Below, piece after piece: positions 8,474-17,128 of a stretch of 64,000 nucleotides of DNA. The DNA lies in NCBI RefSeq assembly GCF_000621505.1, contig NZ_JHYD01000025.1, forward strand, positions 62,001 through 126,000. The letters run 5' to 3'. The first letter of the stretch is position 1, and the number at the start of each line of letters is the position of its first letter. The translations under genes and the position numbers were made by a program. The notes under the pieces were generated by a model that was not told where the DNA came from, ran no database searches, and saw only the letters and a list, made by a program, of their open reading frames with translations. This DNA is from Ruminiclostridium cellobioparum DSM 1351 = ATCC 15832. Lineage in GTDB: Bacteria > Bacillota > Clostridia > Acetivibrionales > DSM-1351.

Positions 8474-9222
8474 AATCCCCCCTACTGAGACAGTTTAAAT
8501 AATCTTGTAAAAATTGTTTTAGCTTCAGTATTAAGTAACATTTTACCCTCATGTTAAAAATATTGTAAAACTTTTCGTAATACCGAAAATACTTTATTTA
8601 GTAGTTAATGAATTATGCTCTTTTTTATATAAAACCGTTTATATTGGATAGTGTTTCGCCAAAAAGATAAATATTTCGTGAAAGTTTCAGTTAAAATATT
8701 TTTATTTCAATCATATTTTTGCTTTCTTTGAATTATTCTACACCAATATATCCCAGATATCAACCATTTTTGGTATTTTTTATCAATTTGCTTTTGCATT
8801 AAAAATTCTTCTTAAAGTTATAAACAGTTTTTAACTTATTGTAACCCAAATGAAATTCAACCTAGTACTATAATTCATTGATTAGGCTTTCGCAAGGACG
8901 AACGAACTGGGCCTTTTAAATTACTACTTGCTTAAGATTTATAAAAATGGTGTGAATTTTATAAATGGATTGTTGTTATTCAATCCAAAAATAATATTTG
9001 CCTGACTCCAAGTAAGCATCTCAGCTATCAGGGCCTTTTACAAAGTTATGAATTATGGAGTATGCCTAGATCTTCCGCTTCAACCTATATAAATTACATA
9101 TGGATGGCTGTAACATTTTTACCTTATTTATGAATTTTATTTAATAATTTTAAATATTCTCTTTTTCTTTATAATTTTTATTTGTCAAGGTTTAATTCTA
9201 TACTTTACAAATATAATTAACT
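8474..9222. other. AT-rich intergenic region upstream of the RiPP operon
   Basis: About 750 bases with no ORF supported by a start, ribosome site and recognisable product. It must contain the promoter of the minus-strand RiPP genes, but no convincing -35/-10 pair stands out in this AT-rich DNA. Short GC-richer islands at about 8883-8917 and 9001-9037 could be weak hairpins. No known riboswitch was recognised. Confidence 0.5.
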
Positions 9223-9459
9223 TTAAATTGTGTATATTTTCAGCATTAGCTGGTATATTTCATAAGCCGCTATTCCCAGGATGGCCAGCAGTGCGGCAAA
9301 AGCATAAATTCCCCATGCGGTATGGGTATTCAGGGGATTTATTTTCTTCTTTTCTTCCTCAAACAGCCTTTTGCTCTTCTCCCTGCGTTCCCACCAATTA
9401 TAGATGCAGAAACACATCAGCAGGAGCAGCACAAACAATATTAAAATCAGCTTTCCCAT
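9223..9459 (-). CDS. Small two-segment membrane protein, unknown function
   Basis: 78 aa with GAGGGA five bases before the ATG. An N-terminal hydrophobic helix (LILILFVLLLLMCFCIYNW) is followed by a strongly charged linker (ERREKSKRLFEEEKKK) and a second helix (WGIYAFAALLAILGIAAYEI). No catalytic motif is visible and the family was not recognised. It follows the UvrA paralogue on the same strand after a 200-base gap with inverted repeats, so it may have its own transcript. Confidence 0.65.
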   Translation of the reverse strand: MGKLILILFVLLLLMCFCIYNWWERREKSKRLFEEEKKKINPLNTHTAWGIYAFAALLAILGIAAYEIYQLMLKIYTI

Positions 9460-9502
9460 ATGTCCCTCACAGATAAATATTCTTTTCCCGCCGTAAATAA
9501 CA

Positions 9503-9567
9503 GCCGGGTTACATCACCGATGCCATATCCTGATATTCTGCCGCGGTTTGGCAACCCGGCAGGATAT
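9503..9567. repeat. Two overlapping inverted repeats downstream of the uvrA paralogue
   Basis: GCCGGGTT (9503-9510) pairs with AACCCGGC (9553-9560), and ATATCCTG (9525-9532) pairs with CAGGATAT (9560-9567). The second pair crosses the first, so the two stems are alternatives or form a pseudoknot. A transcript-ending role for the minus-strand uvrA-like gene is plausible, but there is no clear U-tract. Confidence 0.45.
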
Positions 9568-9658
9568 CAGGCCTTACTAACATTTTACAATACTCTTTTG
9601 AATTAGTATACACTATAAATAATTCGCTGTGCCGGATAATCACTCCTCAACTTTGCAG

Positions 9659-12526
9659 CTATAAAACTTCCTTCAAAAATCTGCCTGTATGTGAGGTTTT
9701 CACGTTAGCCACCTGTTCAGGAGTTCCTTCGGCCACGACCATACCTCCGCCGCTGCCGCCCTCAGGGCCCATATCGATAATGTAGTCGGCAGATTTTATA
9801 ACATCCAGATGGTGTTCGATGACCAATACGGTATGGCCGTTATCAACAAGTTTAATAAGGCAGTCTATAAGTTTCCGGATATCTGACAGATGCAGCCCCG
9901 TCGTGGGCTCGTCCAGAATATACAGATTATGCGCACCCCTCTTTATCTTTGACAGCTCGTATGCCAGCTTTACTCTCTGAGCCTCCCCGCCCGACAGAGT
10001 TGTGGAGCTCTGCCCAAGCGTCATATACCCCAGGCCGAGTTCGTTTATGATATTCAATTTATGCCTCAGGTATTTTTCGTCCTTGAAGAATTCCAATGCC
10101 TCTTCGGCTGTCATATCCAGTACATCCGCAATACTCTTCTGTTTGTATTTTATCTCCAGTCCTTCATCGGAAAAACGTCTTCCTTTACAAACAGGGCATA
10201 TGGTTTCAATATCGGCCATAAACTGAAGGTTTGTCACAATGATCCCGTCCCCGGCACAGTGTTCGCACCTGGTGCCGTTGGCATGGGTCAGACTGAAGTC
10301 AATTTCGCTGTAGCCCCTGTGTATTGCCTCAGGCTGGTTTGCAAAGATCTCACGTATCTTGTCATAAATGCCTATATAAGTTGCAGGATTTGATTTGCTG
10401 TTCTTGCCTATGGGAGACTGGTCAATATTGATGACATTGTTTAACAGTTCGGTTCCAAACAAGAAGTCATGCTCTCCGGCAACTATCCTGGCACCAGTTT
10501 TGTTGATTTTCAGCTGCTTATACAATATTTCGTTTATAAGCGAACTTTTCCCCGAACCCGAAACTCCCGTAATACAAATAAAAACCCCCAGCGGTATGTC
10601 AATATCCACATCTTTAAGATTATTTTCACGGGCTCCCTGTATGGACAGGAAATTATCACCCAGGTTTCTCCGATGAGCTGGTACAGGTATGGATGTCGAC
10701 CCCGACAAATACTTTCCTGTTACCGAAGCCTGCTCTCTCATAATATCTTCAACCGTACCTGAAGCTACGATATTGCCTCCATGAACACCCGGGCCGGGTC
10801 CGATTTCAATTATATGGTCAGCACTCTTTATGGTGTCCATATCATGCTCGACCACAATTACGGTGTTTCCGATATCCCTCAGCTTTTTCATGGTGTCGAT
10901 TACTCTCTGGGAATCCCTGGGGTGAAGCCCTATGCTGGGTTCATCCATTACATACAGCATGCCCATCAGTTCACTGCTGATCTGTGTGGACATTTTGATT
11001 CTCTGCATTTCTCCGCCCGAAACACTGTCACTTCTCCTGGCAAGACTTATATAGTGCAGGCCGATATCTATCAGCAGTTCAAGTCTGGAGCTGATCTCCC
11101 TGATAACGGATTCCGCAATTTCCCGTATATCCTCTTCAAAGGTCAGTGACTTGAGAAAATCCAGCAGTTCCGGCAGCTGCATCCTGCTCAGCTGGTCAAT
11201 ATTCCTACCCCCTACGGTTATGTGGAGTCTTTGCCTTTTGAGTCTGGCTCCGTTGCATTCCGGACAGATTTTTTCTATCATGCATTCCTTTATAAAGGTG
11301 GGTTCAAAGGCTTCACTTGTTGAGGTTTTCCTTATATAGTGCCTGTACCAGCTCTCCAATTCATGGACGAAACCTGCAAAAGGCCTGGCTCTTCCGGTTA
11401 TCCAGTTTCTCTTCTGGGAGTACGGAGGCTGCAGCATTTCAACAGGCTCTCCCTTTGAACCGTAGAAAAGAAGTTCATGAATTTCCTTGGGAAGATCCCT
11501 GAAGGGAATATCCAGACTGAAATTATATTTTTGGGACAGGCTGTACATTACTACCGAGCGATAACTGTCCTTGTTGCCGGGACTGTACACCGTATTTCTG
11601 AGAGCCCCCCTGTTCAAGCTTTTTTCAGGAGAAACAATCAAAAACCTCGGTTCAACCACATAGGACATTCCCACCCCAAGACAGGTGTGGCATGCACTTG
11701 CAGGCGTATTGAAGGAAAAATGGAAGGGCTGCATTTCACACAGTATGTGGTGGTGCTCGGGGCAGCCGAAACCGGTATAGAATTCCCTGCCGGCATTTCC
11801 CTCCACCTCCACTTTCAGCATAATGTCCTCATCAAGGGCAAGCATGGCCGCCTCAATGGATTTTGTCAATTGAATATATGTATCGTTTTTCAAAGTGAAC
11901 CTGTCTATTACCAGTTCAATCTTATACTCCACATTTTCATCAAGTTCTCTTTTATCGGCCAATGAAAAAGGCTCTCCGTCGACCAGCAAATTCTTAAAGC
12001 CTTTCTCTCTGAGCTGGTGGAAAGTATAATCATAGTCCTCTCCATAAATCTTATATACCGGTGCTCTCAGTTCAACAACCGTACCCGCAGGCAAAGTTGA
12101 AATATGTTCCGCTATCTGGGCGGCAGACAATTGTTTGAGCTGATGCCCGCATTCAGGACACTTCCCCACCCCGGCAGCCGAAAACAGAAGCCTCATATAG
12201 TCATTGATGTCTGTAACAGTACCCACTGTCGACCGTGGATTGTTATTGCTCTTTTTTTGTTCAATGGCAATAACCGGAGACAATCCCCTCACATAATCCA
12301 CCTTTGCCTTTTTTAATTGGCTTATACGGCTCTTTGCGAAATTGGATATGGAATCCAGAAACCTTCTCTGACCTTCACCGTATATAACATCAAAAGCCAG
12401 AGAGGACTTACCCGATCCGGATACTCCTGTTATGACGGTCAGCTTGTCCCTGGGGATATCAACAGATATATTTTTCAGGTTATTCTGTTTTGCCCCCGAT
12501 ATTTCAATATGTGTTCTGATAGGCAT
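9659..12526 (-). CDS. UvrA-family ABC ATPase (excinuclease A paralogue)
   Basis: 955 aa, full UvrA length, with AAAGGAG before the ATG. Two ABC modules are present: Walker A GVSGSGKSS near residue 35 and again in the second half; signatures SVSGGEMQR and TLSGGEAQR; Walker B YVMDEPSIGLHPRD and YILDEPTTGLHLSD. Zinc modules include CPECGH in the insertion domain and CEHC/CPVC in the second half. The first canonical zinc site reads CPEH...C...CHTC, with His replacing one Cys. No uvrB or uvrC is nearby and several motifs diverge from housekeeping UvrA, so this is probably a UvrA2-like paralogue in DNA damage or drug tolerance. It could still be the main UvrA. Confidence 0.85.
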   Translation of the reverse strand: MPIRTHIEISGAKQNNLKNISVDIPRDKLTVITGVSGSGKSSLAFDVIYGEGQRRFLDSISNFAKSRISQLKKAKVDYVRGLSPVIAIEQKKSNNNPRSTVGTVTDINDYMRLLFSAAGVGKCPECGHQLKQLSAAQIAEHISTLPAGTVVELRAPVYKIYGEDYDYTFHQLREKGFKNLLVDGEPFSLADKRELDENVEYKIELVIDRFTLKNDTYIQLTKSIEAAMLALDEDIMLKVEVEGNAGREFYTGFGCPEHHHILCEMQPFHFSFNTPASACHTCLGVGMSYVVEPRFLIVSPEKSLNRGALRNTVYSPGNKDSYRSVVMYSLSQKYNFSLDIPFRDLPKEIHELLFYGSKGEPVEMLQPPYSQKRNWITGRARPFAGFVHELESWYRHYIRKTSTSEAFEPTFIKECMIEKICPECNGARLKRQRLHITVGGRNIDQLSRMQLPELLDFLKSLTFEEDIREIAESVIREISSRLELLIDIGLHYISLARRSDSVSGGEMQRIKMSTQISSELMGMLYVMDEPSIGLHPRDSQRVIDTMKKLRDIGNTVIVVEHDMDTIKSADHIIEIGPGPGVHGGNIVASGTVEDIMREQASVTGKYLSGSTSIPVPAHRRNLGDNFLSIQGARENNLKDVDIDIPLGVFICITGVSGSGKSSLINEILYKQLKINKTGARIVAGEHDFLFGTELLNNVINIDQSPIGKNSKSNPATYIGIYDKIREIFANQPEAIHRGYSEIDFSLTHANGTRCEHCAGDGIIVTNLQFMADIETICPVCKGRRFSDEGLEIKYKQKSIADVLDMTAEEALEFFKDEKYLRHKLNIINELGLGYMTLGQSSTTLSGGEAQRVKLAYELSKIKRGAHNLYILDEPTTGLHLSDIRKLIDCLIKLVDNGHTVLVIEHHLDVIKSADYIIDMGPEGGSGGGMVVAEGTPEQVANVKTSHTGRFLKEVL

Positions 12527-12579
12527 TCTTTATCTCCTTTCATCTTCCAAAAAATAGTTATCAACCCATGACAGCCGCG

Positions 12580-13494
12580 TTACGGCACCAGCAAAAATCC
12601 CTGTTCCTCCACTGCCAGCTTGCTTTTAGGAGTTATCCGTATAGTCTGGGACACCCTTTCAATTACGCCCTTATCGGCAAGATAGTCAAATACATCAATT
12701 ATATAATGACTATCTACATGAAAATGCTTTGCAATGAGAGTGCTGGTTTTTATTTCATTATCACCCATAAATTCAATAACGGGTTTTTGTATGATGTCCA
12801 GCTTGCTCATAAGATATCCGTCAATTTTATCGATGGCCGCTTTTAGTTCTTCAATGCTGTAGCAGCGGGACATGGCCTCCTGATAAAATGTCTTAAGCAG
12901 GTCTGGATTAAGTGCCGCCGCTTTCTGTATGGATTCGCGGGAAGCCGGAATACCGGCCAGGCACAGCTCCATGTTTGCAATAACTTCTGCCGCCTTCAGG
13001 ATATAATACTGGGTATAAAGAGGATCTTCCCTGGCCGTAAGCCACTTTTGACACTTGTCATAGATGCCTATGAGTTCACCTGCCATATAAAATACCGACA
13101 GCGCAATATCGTCACTTCCCATAACCTTGATATCCTCAAAAAAGTCATATAAACTTTCATCTGTGGTGTAGACAATTTTCCCCTTCGAAAAATATGCCTG
13201 CATGAAAGACCCTCCGATATTTCGTTCCATGTATCTTCTAAAGGAGCTTCTGACAGTAATGTAAACATTAATTGTAATGCCGTCCTCAATGATGGAATAG
13301 CTGTCGTTTTTCAGATTTTGGTCACGTACTACCAGAGTCATGTCGATATCACTTTTTTCCCATATCATATCGTAAGCCAGACTTCCGCTGACAATCACCG
13401 CGATGACATTGGGATCACCCTTGATTTTTTCAACAAAGCTGTCCACAGCTCCGTTATATCTTTCCTTTAGTTCGGCCTGACGTTTCTCATCCAT
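12580..13494 (-). CDS. Nucleotidyltransferase-fold protein with C-terminal winged-helix-like region
   Basis: 304 aa from ATG 13494, chosen because GAAGGGAG lies upstream; 13527 is an alternative. The motif GSLAYDMIWEKSDIDM (GS followed by D-x-D) is that of the Pol-beta-type nucleotidyltransferase superfamily, here near residues 35-50. The middle is helical and resembles the helical domain of antibiotic nucleotidyltransferases. The end (HFHVDSHYIIDVFDYLADKG) looks like a winged helix. Substrate unknown: a drug, nucleotide or protein. It ends 53 bases upstream of the uvrA paralogue on the same strand, so the two may be co-transcribed. Confidence 0.75.
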   Translation of the reverse strand: MDEKRQAELKERYNGAVDSFVEKIKGDPNVIAVIVSGSLAYDMIWEKSDIDMTLVVRDQNLKNDSYSIIEDGITINVYITVRSSFRRYMERNIGGSFMQAYFSKGKIVYTTDESLYDFFEDIKVMGSDDIALSVFYMAGELIGIYDKCQKWLTAREDPLYTQYYILKAAEVIANMELCLAGIPASRESIQKAAALNPDLLKTFYQEAMSRCYSIEELKAAIDKIDGYLMSKLDIIQKPVIEFMGDNEIKTSTLIAKHFHVDSHYIIDVFDYLADKGVIERVSQTIRITPKSKLAVEEQGFLLVP

Positions 13495-13513
13495 GTTCGG
13501 ACTCCCTTCACTA

Positions 13514-13557
13514 GTAGCCTGTAACATCTAAATTCATATTTAGATGTTACAGGCTAC
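13514..13557. repeat. Perfect 20-bp palindrome, copy 1 of a dispersed hairpin repeat
   Basis: GTAGCCTGTAACATCTAAAT (13514-13533) pairs fully with 13538-13557 around a 4-base loop. It lies between the divergent nucleotidyltransferase and AraC-type genes. Related copies occur at about 24454-24486 and 29557-29577. A role as operator for the adjacent regulator is possible, but the distant copies point to a dispersed repeat. Confidence 0.8.
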
Positions 13558-13654
13558 CAGGCTTTTATAAATAAATGGTTGTTGTTAAAAAAAGGTTATT
13601 GTATGATTATACTTAATCCCATTTGCAAAAACAGGACAAAAATTGCGGAGGTTA

Positions 13655-14587
13655 ATGGGACGATTCCTTTGTCTCATTGGGGAAATGGAGGCTGATTTGG
13701 ACAATCACTTGCTGGAGTTAATAAAAGAAACCACCGGATTCATAGAAAATAATCTTCTGGAACCGTTAAACCTAGATAATATATCAGAAAACGTCAATGT
13801 CTCCAAGTTCCATCTTCTAAGAATATGGAAGGGTGCCACTTTCACAGGTTTAATGGAATATGTCCGCAGGAGAAGGATCGCCCAGTCCCTGAGTGACTTG
13901 ATCCATGAAAGAAACAGCATAGAATTCATTTCATCAAAATACTCCTTCGGCAGCGAACGTACCTACAACAGGGTGTTTAAGGAAGAGTTCGGCATAACTC
14001 CGGCAAAATGGCGCAAAAATCCCTGTCCCCTGGAAATTCTGGACAGGTTTAATGCGGATTTTATGAATTGTGCCGGAGAAGGGCTTGTCTTTCTCCGTTC
14101 AATAACCGTGCTGCCCGCCTTTTCAATTGCAGGTCTGGAATACAGGGTTGAAGTGGAGGATAATGCGGTCAATCAGACAGCAAACAAGCTGGGTGTGGAT
14201 TTCTTTTACAATCACAGGCTCAGAGTCTTTAATCCGGTGGAAAAAGATGTATATATCGGCCTTACAACTGTTCCGCCCCATGCGGAAGGGTATACCTTTT
14301 ATCAGCCCTCGGTAGGGATTGATCAGAGCAGCATTGTTCCTCCCGATATGAAAATAAGGAATATCCAACCGCACAAATACGGAGTTTTCACATACATGGG
14401 CCCCCACAGGCCGGAAGACATCTCTTCAAAGACTTTATCAGGAATATGGGAATATATTTTTACCACATGGATGCCCAATGTGGATTTTAATCTTAAACAG
14501 AAGTTCCGTTTTGAACGGATAAATTACGCAAAATGCAGCAAGCAGTATAGTGAATGTGATTTATATTATCCCATTTCCTACATATAG
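13655..14587 (+). CDS. AraC-family regulator with GyrI-like effector-binding domain
   Basis: About 310 aa. Residues ~15-115 form the two AraC helix-turn-helix units (LDNISENVNVSKFHLLRIWK, then SKYSFGSERTYNRVFKEEFG and the typical ITPAKWRK end). The rest matches the GyrI/AraC effector-binding fold (VLPAFSIAGLEYRVEV, IQPHKYGVFTYMGPH), as in regulators of drug efflux. The start is ambiguous: ATG 13655 has GGAGG only three bases away, TTG 13643 is upstream, and ATG 13685 follows GGGGAA. It is divergent from the nucleotidyltransferase gene, with the palindrome between them, and convergent with the S8 peptidase. Ligand and targets are unknown. Confidence 0.85.
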   Translation: MGRFLCLIGEMEADLDNHLLELIKETTGFIENNLLEPLNLDNISENVNVSKFHLLRIWKGATFTGLMEYVRRRRIAQSLSDLIHERNSIEFISSKYSFGSERTYNRVFKEEFGITPAKWRKNPCPLEILDRFNADFMNCAGEGLVFLRSITVLPAFSIAGLEYRVEVEDNAVNQTANKLGVDFFYNHRLRVFNPVEKDVYIGLTTVPPHAEGYTFYQPSVGIDQSSIVPPDMKIRNIQPHKYGVFTYMGPHRPEDISSKTLSGIWEYIFTTWMPNVDFNLKQKFRFERINYAKCSKQYSECDLYYPISYI

Positions 14588-14611
14588 CCTGTATTCAATC
14601 TTTAATTCTGA

Positions 14612-15859
14612 TTAATCTTTGTTTGCGTCAGTTTCATAATCGTACTCGTGTTTGGCAAATAAACCTGTAATGTAAGAATACAATCCGTCTATTTCCAAAT
14701 CACCTTGCAGAGCAAATGTCCTGGTCTCATTAGAGCTTTTAATTTCAATTTTTAAGTTTTCATAAACATTTATATTAATATCAGTTTCAAAATTGCCTTC
14801 CATATCATTTATGCAATTCTGTTTATGCTGATTTGCCATATCAACCGATACAAGCATAATATCCGGATCAAAAACATTAAATATCCTCTGTAGTGCCCCG
14901 GTTATAAAATCACCTTTATTTTCAATAAAACTGCTGATGTTTATGTACCCGGCGCAATAATCCTGCGCTGTCTTTCCTTCAAAAATACTTATTGCATTGT
15001 ACCCGTCCTTCCTGAATGCATCGGTAAGCTTTCTGCCCAAATACTCGGATTCCTTTCCGCAATAATTATACAGTGCAATAACCGGAGCATCCATATTTCT
15101 GTCCACCATGCTGTAAGAGGTATGATTGCAGGGCAGGGATTCCTCCCTCTCAATCCTGTCAGTAAGTATTGATGCTTTCCTTAATTTTTCTCTAATATCA
15201 GGCAATAAAATATCGGGATTATTTCTAATAATTTCGTACACCAAAGCAGTAATGAGAGGTGCGGCATAGCTGTTACACATGGAAGTGGTTTTGCTTTCAC
15301 CGTTAAATTTCTTCAGTTTGTGACATCCATTAGCAGTTATCTCTATTCCGTCAGGTGCCTTCTGATTGTAAATATATTCTTTTTCCCCAAGCTTATCCTG
15401 ACAGTCGCACCTGACTCCTATAACATCTCCCAGTGAAGCCGGACAGGTAAAAATATTTCTGTTATTACAGGCGGCAACTATTACAACACCTTTTTCACGA
15501 GCATAGCTCACAGACTCTCTTATTTCATTAAAATCCCTGTAATCTATAGTTCCAAGGCTGAGATTTACCAGCCTTATACCATTGTCTGCGCACCATTTCA
15601 AAGCTTTGATCAATTGAGCCTTCATTCCCGTATGTGATTCACCATCTAAAATCTTTATACTGGACAGAACCGTCTCAGGAGCATATTTATTAATTATAGC
15701 GGCACAGGTGGTCCCGTGTGACGTCATAAAGGGGTCATAATCAACCCTTTCACATATTTTCAATTCAGGTGTCACCTGTATGTTATGTTTAAGCTTGCCT
15801 ATTTTATACAGCTTTTCATTTACACCGTCGTCAATAATTGCTATATGTGTTTTATACAT
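14612..15859 (-). CDS. S8 (subtilisin) family peptidase with extra C-terminal domain
   Basis: 415 aa from ATG 15859; an in-frame TTG at 15865 has the better-spaced AAGGA. The catalytic triad is visible: Asp10 in IIDDG, His48 in SHGTTCAA, Ser197 in NSYAAP, with Asn132 for the oxyanion hole. There is no signal peptide or propeptide, so it is cytoplasmic. After residue ~255 a separate domain begins (VIALYNYCGKESEYLGRKL...GYNAISIFEG) that is not part of standard subtilases and vaguely recalls the C-terminal half of the TIGR04066-like protein at 5345-6448. Cytoplasmic S8 enzymes with such domains can process modified peptides, so a link to the RiPP is conceivable but unproven. Confidence 0.85.
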   Translation of the reverse strand: MYKTHIAIIDDGVNEKLYKIGKLKHNIQVTPELKICERVDYDPFMTSHGTTCAAIINKYAPETVLSSIKILDGESHTGMKAQLIKALKWCADNGIRLVNLSLGTIDYRDFNEIRESVSYAREKGVVIVAACNNRNIFTCPASLGDVIGVRCDCQDKLGEKEYIYNQKAPDGIEITANGCHKLKKFNGESKTTSMCNSYAAPLITALVYEIIRNNPDILLPDIREKLRKASILTDRIEREESLPCNHTSYSMVDRNMDAPVIALYNYCGKESEYLGRKLTDAFRKDGYNAISIFEGKTAQDYCAGYINISSFIENKGDFITGALQRIFNVFDPDIMLVSVDMANQHKQNCINDMEGNFETDININVYENLKIEIKSSNETRTFALQGDLEIDGLYSYITGLFAKHEYDYETDANKD

Positions 15860-16028
15860 ATCCAAACGTATCCTTTTCCTTATTTACATTTAGTAGTTAT
15901 TCAAATATTACTGATTCAATTAAAAATCTTATGTAAAGCAATGTGGTTTTCGTTGAGCTTTATTCAATAATATATTATATTAATTATACAATTTCTATTA
16001 AATTTGTAAACCGATACCATGAAATTAA

Positions 16029-16072
16029 TAAAAGCCCGAAACCTGTTCTTCCAGCGGTTAAGGGCTCCTTTT
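16029..16072 (-). terminator. Rho-independent terminator after the epimerase gene
   Basis: On the minus strand AGCCC-TTAACC and GGTTTC-GGGCT form a GC-rich stem with two internal mismatches, followed by TTTTATTAAT. It begins right after the epimerase stop, so it should end the transcript that includes the manC-to-epimerase genes. Confidence 0.75.
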
Positions 16073-16073
16073 A

Positions 16074-17114
16074 TCAAAAATTGTAGTTTCTGCGGTTCCA
16101 TTCGATTGTCCTCATTAGCCCTTCACTCATCGGCTTGAAGTTATCCAATCCGAACTCCGAACATATCCTCTCTATACACAGCTCCACATGCTGAGGAGAA
16201 ACCTTTACCTTTTCGGCAAAGTTGTATTCGGAGTTCTCCACAGAAAGCTTGCTCCCGGTGATGGCGCATATCTCTTCCGCAAGCTTTCGAATGGTGATGC
16301 TTTCCTTTCCGCCTACGTTGTAAACCAGCTGAGTGCCGTACAGCATAACATTGAGCAGCATTAGTACGCAATCGGCAATATAGCAGAATGTTCTGACCTT
16401 GCTGCCGCTGTCCATCATAATGATTTCCTTTTTGTTGAGAGCCTGCCTTATAAACTGGGTTAAAACACGTTCATCATTGGCACTGACCCCGGGGCCATAG
16501 GTCATTGATATCCTGGCTATCTTCGCATTGACATTTTCATAGTTCTTATATGCAAAGCAAAGAGTTTCCCCGATCCGCTTGGCCTCCGAGTATATGGATC
16601 TGATGTTCACGGGTGAGCACAGTCCTGGGAACTCCTCACGGGTGGGTATGTTATCCGCATCAGGCTCCCCGTACACTTCCGATGAACTCATATACAGAAA
16701 ATCCGCATTGTTTACCCTGGCCTTCTGAAGCAGCTTTTCTGCAACCACCGTATTCAAATGTATTGTATCCAGATAATTTCTTAGAAATTTGCCAGGCTGT
16801 GCATATGTGGCCCCATGAATGATATAGTCGGCTTTCTGCAGCATATCCAGCGAGTCGGGCAAATTCAGATCCAGCGGATGAAATCTGTAATTACTGTCAA
16901 ACACTTCGCTTAAGGCCTTATTGGGAGTGCTTCTGCTGACGGCCTCAATATTTATGCCTGTGCCGTTTACCACATTGGAGATATGAAGCATATATATGAG
17001 ATAGGTGCCTATGAGGCCGTTAGCCCCTGTTATGAGCACTGTTTTTCCCTTGAGAGGTGTTAAATCAATTCGTGTAATATATTCCCTGCAGTCCTGTTCC
17101 ATATATTTATCCAA
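16074..17114 (-). CDS. NAD-dependent epimerase/dehydratase (extended SDR)
   Basis: 346 aa from TTG 17114, which has AAAGGGGG at proper distance and does not overlap the preceding gene; ATG 17102 is an alternative. The Rossmann motif TGANGLIG is near residue 30, and the catalytic pair is YSEAK with an upstream SSSE stretch. The closing region (YNVGGKESITIRKLAEEI) is typical of sugar-nucleotide SDRs. It most resembles UDP-glucuronate decarboxylases and related nucleotide-sugar epimerases, but the substrate cannot be fixed. It is last in a minus-strand run manC - GT - E1 alpha - E1 beta - epimerase and presumably modifies a nucleotide sugar for the same glycan. Confidence 0.85.
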   Translation of the reverse strand: MDKYMEQDCREYITRIDLTPLKGKTVLITGANGLIGTYLIYMLHISNVVNGTGINIEAVSRSTPNKALSEVFDSNYRFHPLDLNLPDSLDMLQKADYIIHGATYAQPGKFLRNYLDTIHLNTVVAEKLLQKARVNNADFLYMSSSEVYGEPDADNIPTREEFPGLCSPVNIRSIYSEAKRIGETLCFAYKNYENVNAKIARISMTYGPGVSANDERVLTQFIRQALNKKEIIMMDSGSKVRTFCYIADCVLMLLNVMLYGTQLVYNVGGKESITIRKLAEEICAITGSKLSVENSEYNFAEKVKVSPQHVELCIERICSEFGLDNFKPMSEGLMRTIEWNRRNYNF

Positions 17115-17128
17115 AGCGTGTTCCCCCT

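Noticed and set aside
8883-9037. GC-richer patches suggesting a riboswitch upstream of the RiPP operon
   Set aside because: Compared with c-di-GMP-I and other consensus cores from memory; conserved bases do not match and the stems are weak.
9228-12571. Many plus-strand open frames opposite the uvrA paralogue
   Set aside because: They mirror codons of a strong minus-strand gene and lack starts with ribosome sites.
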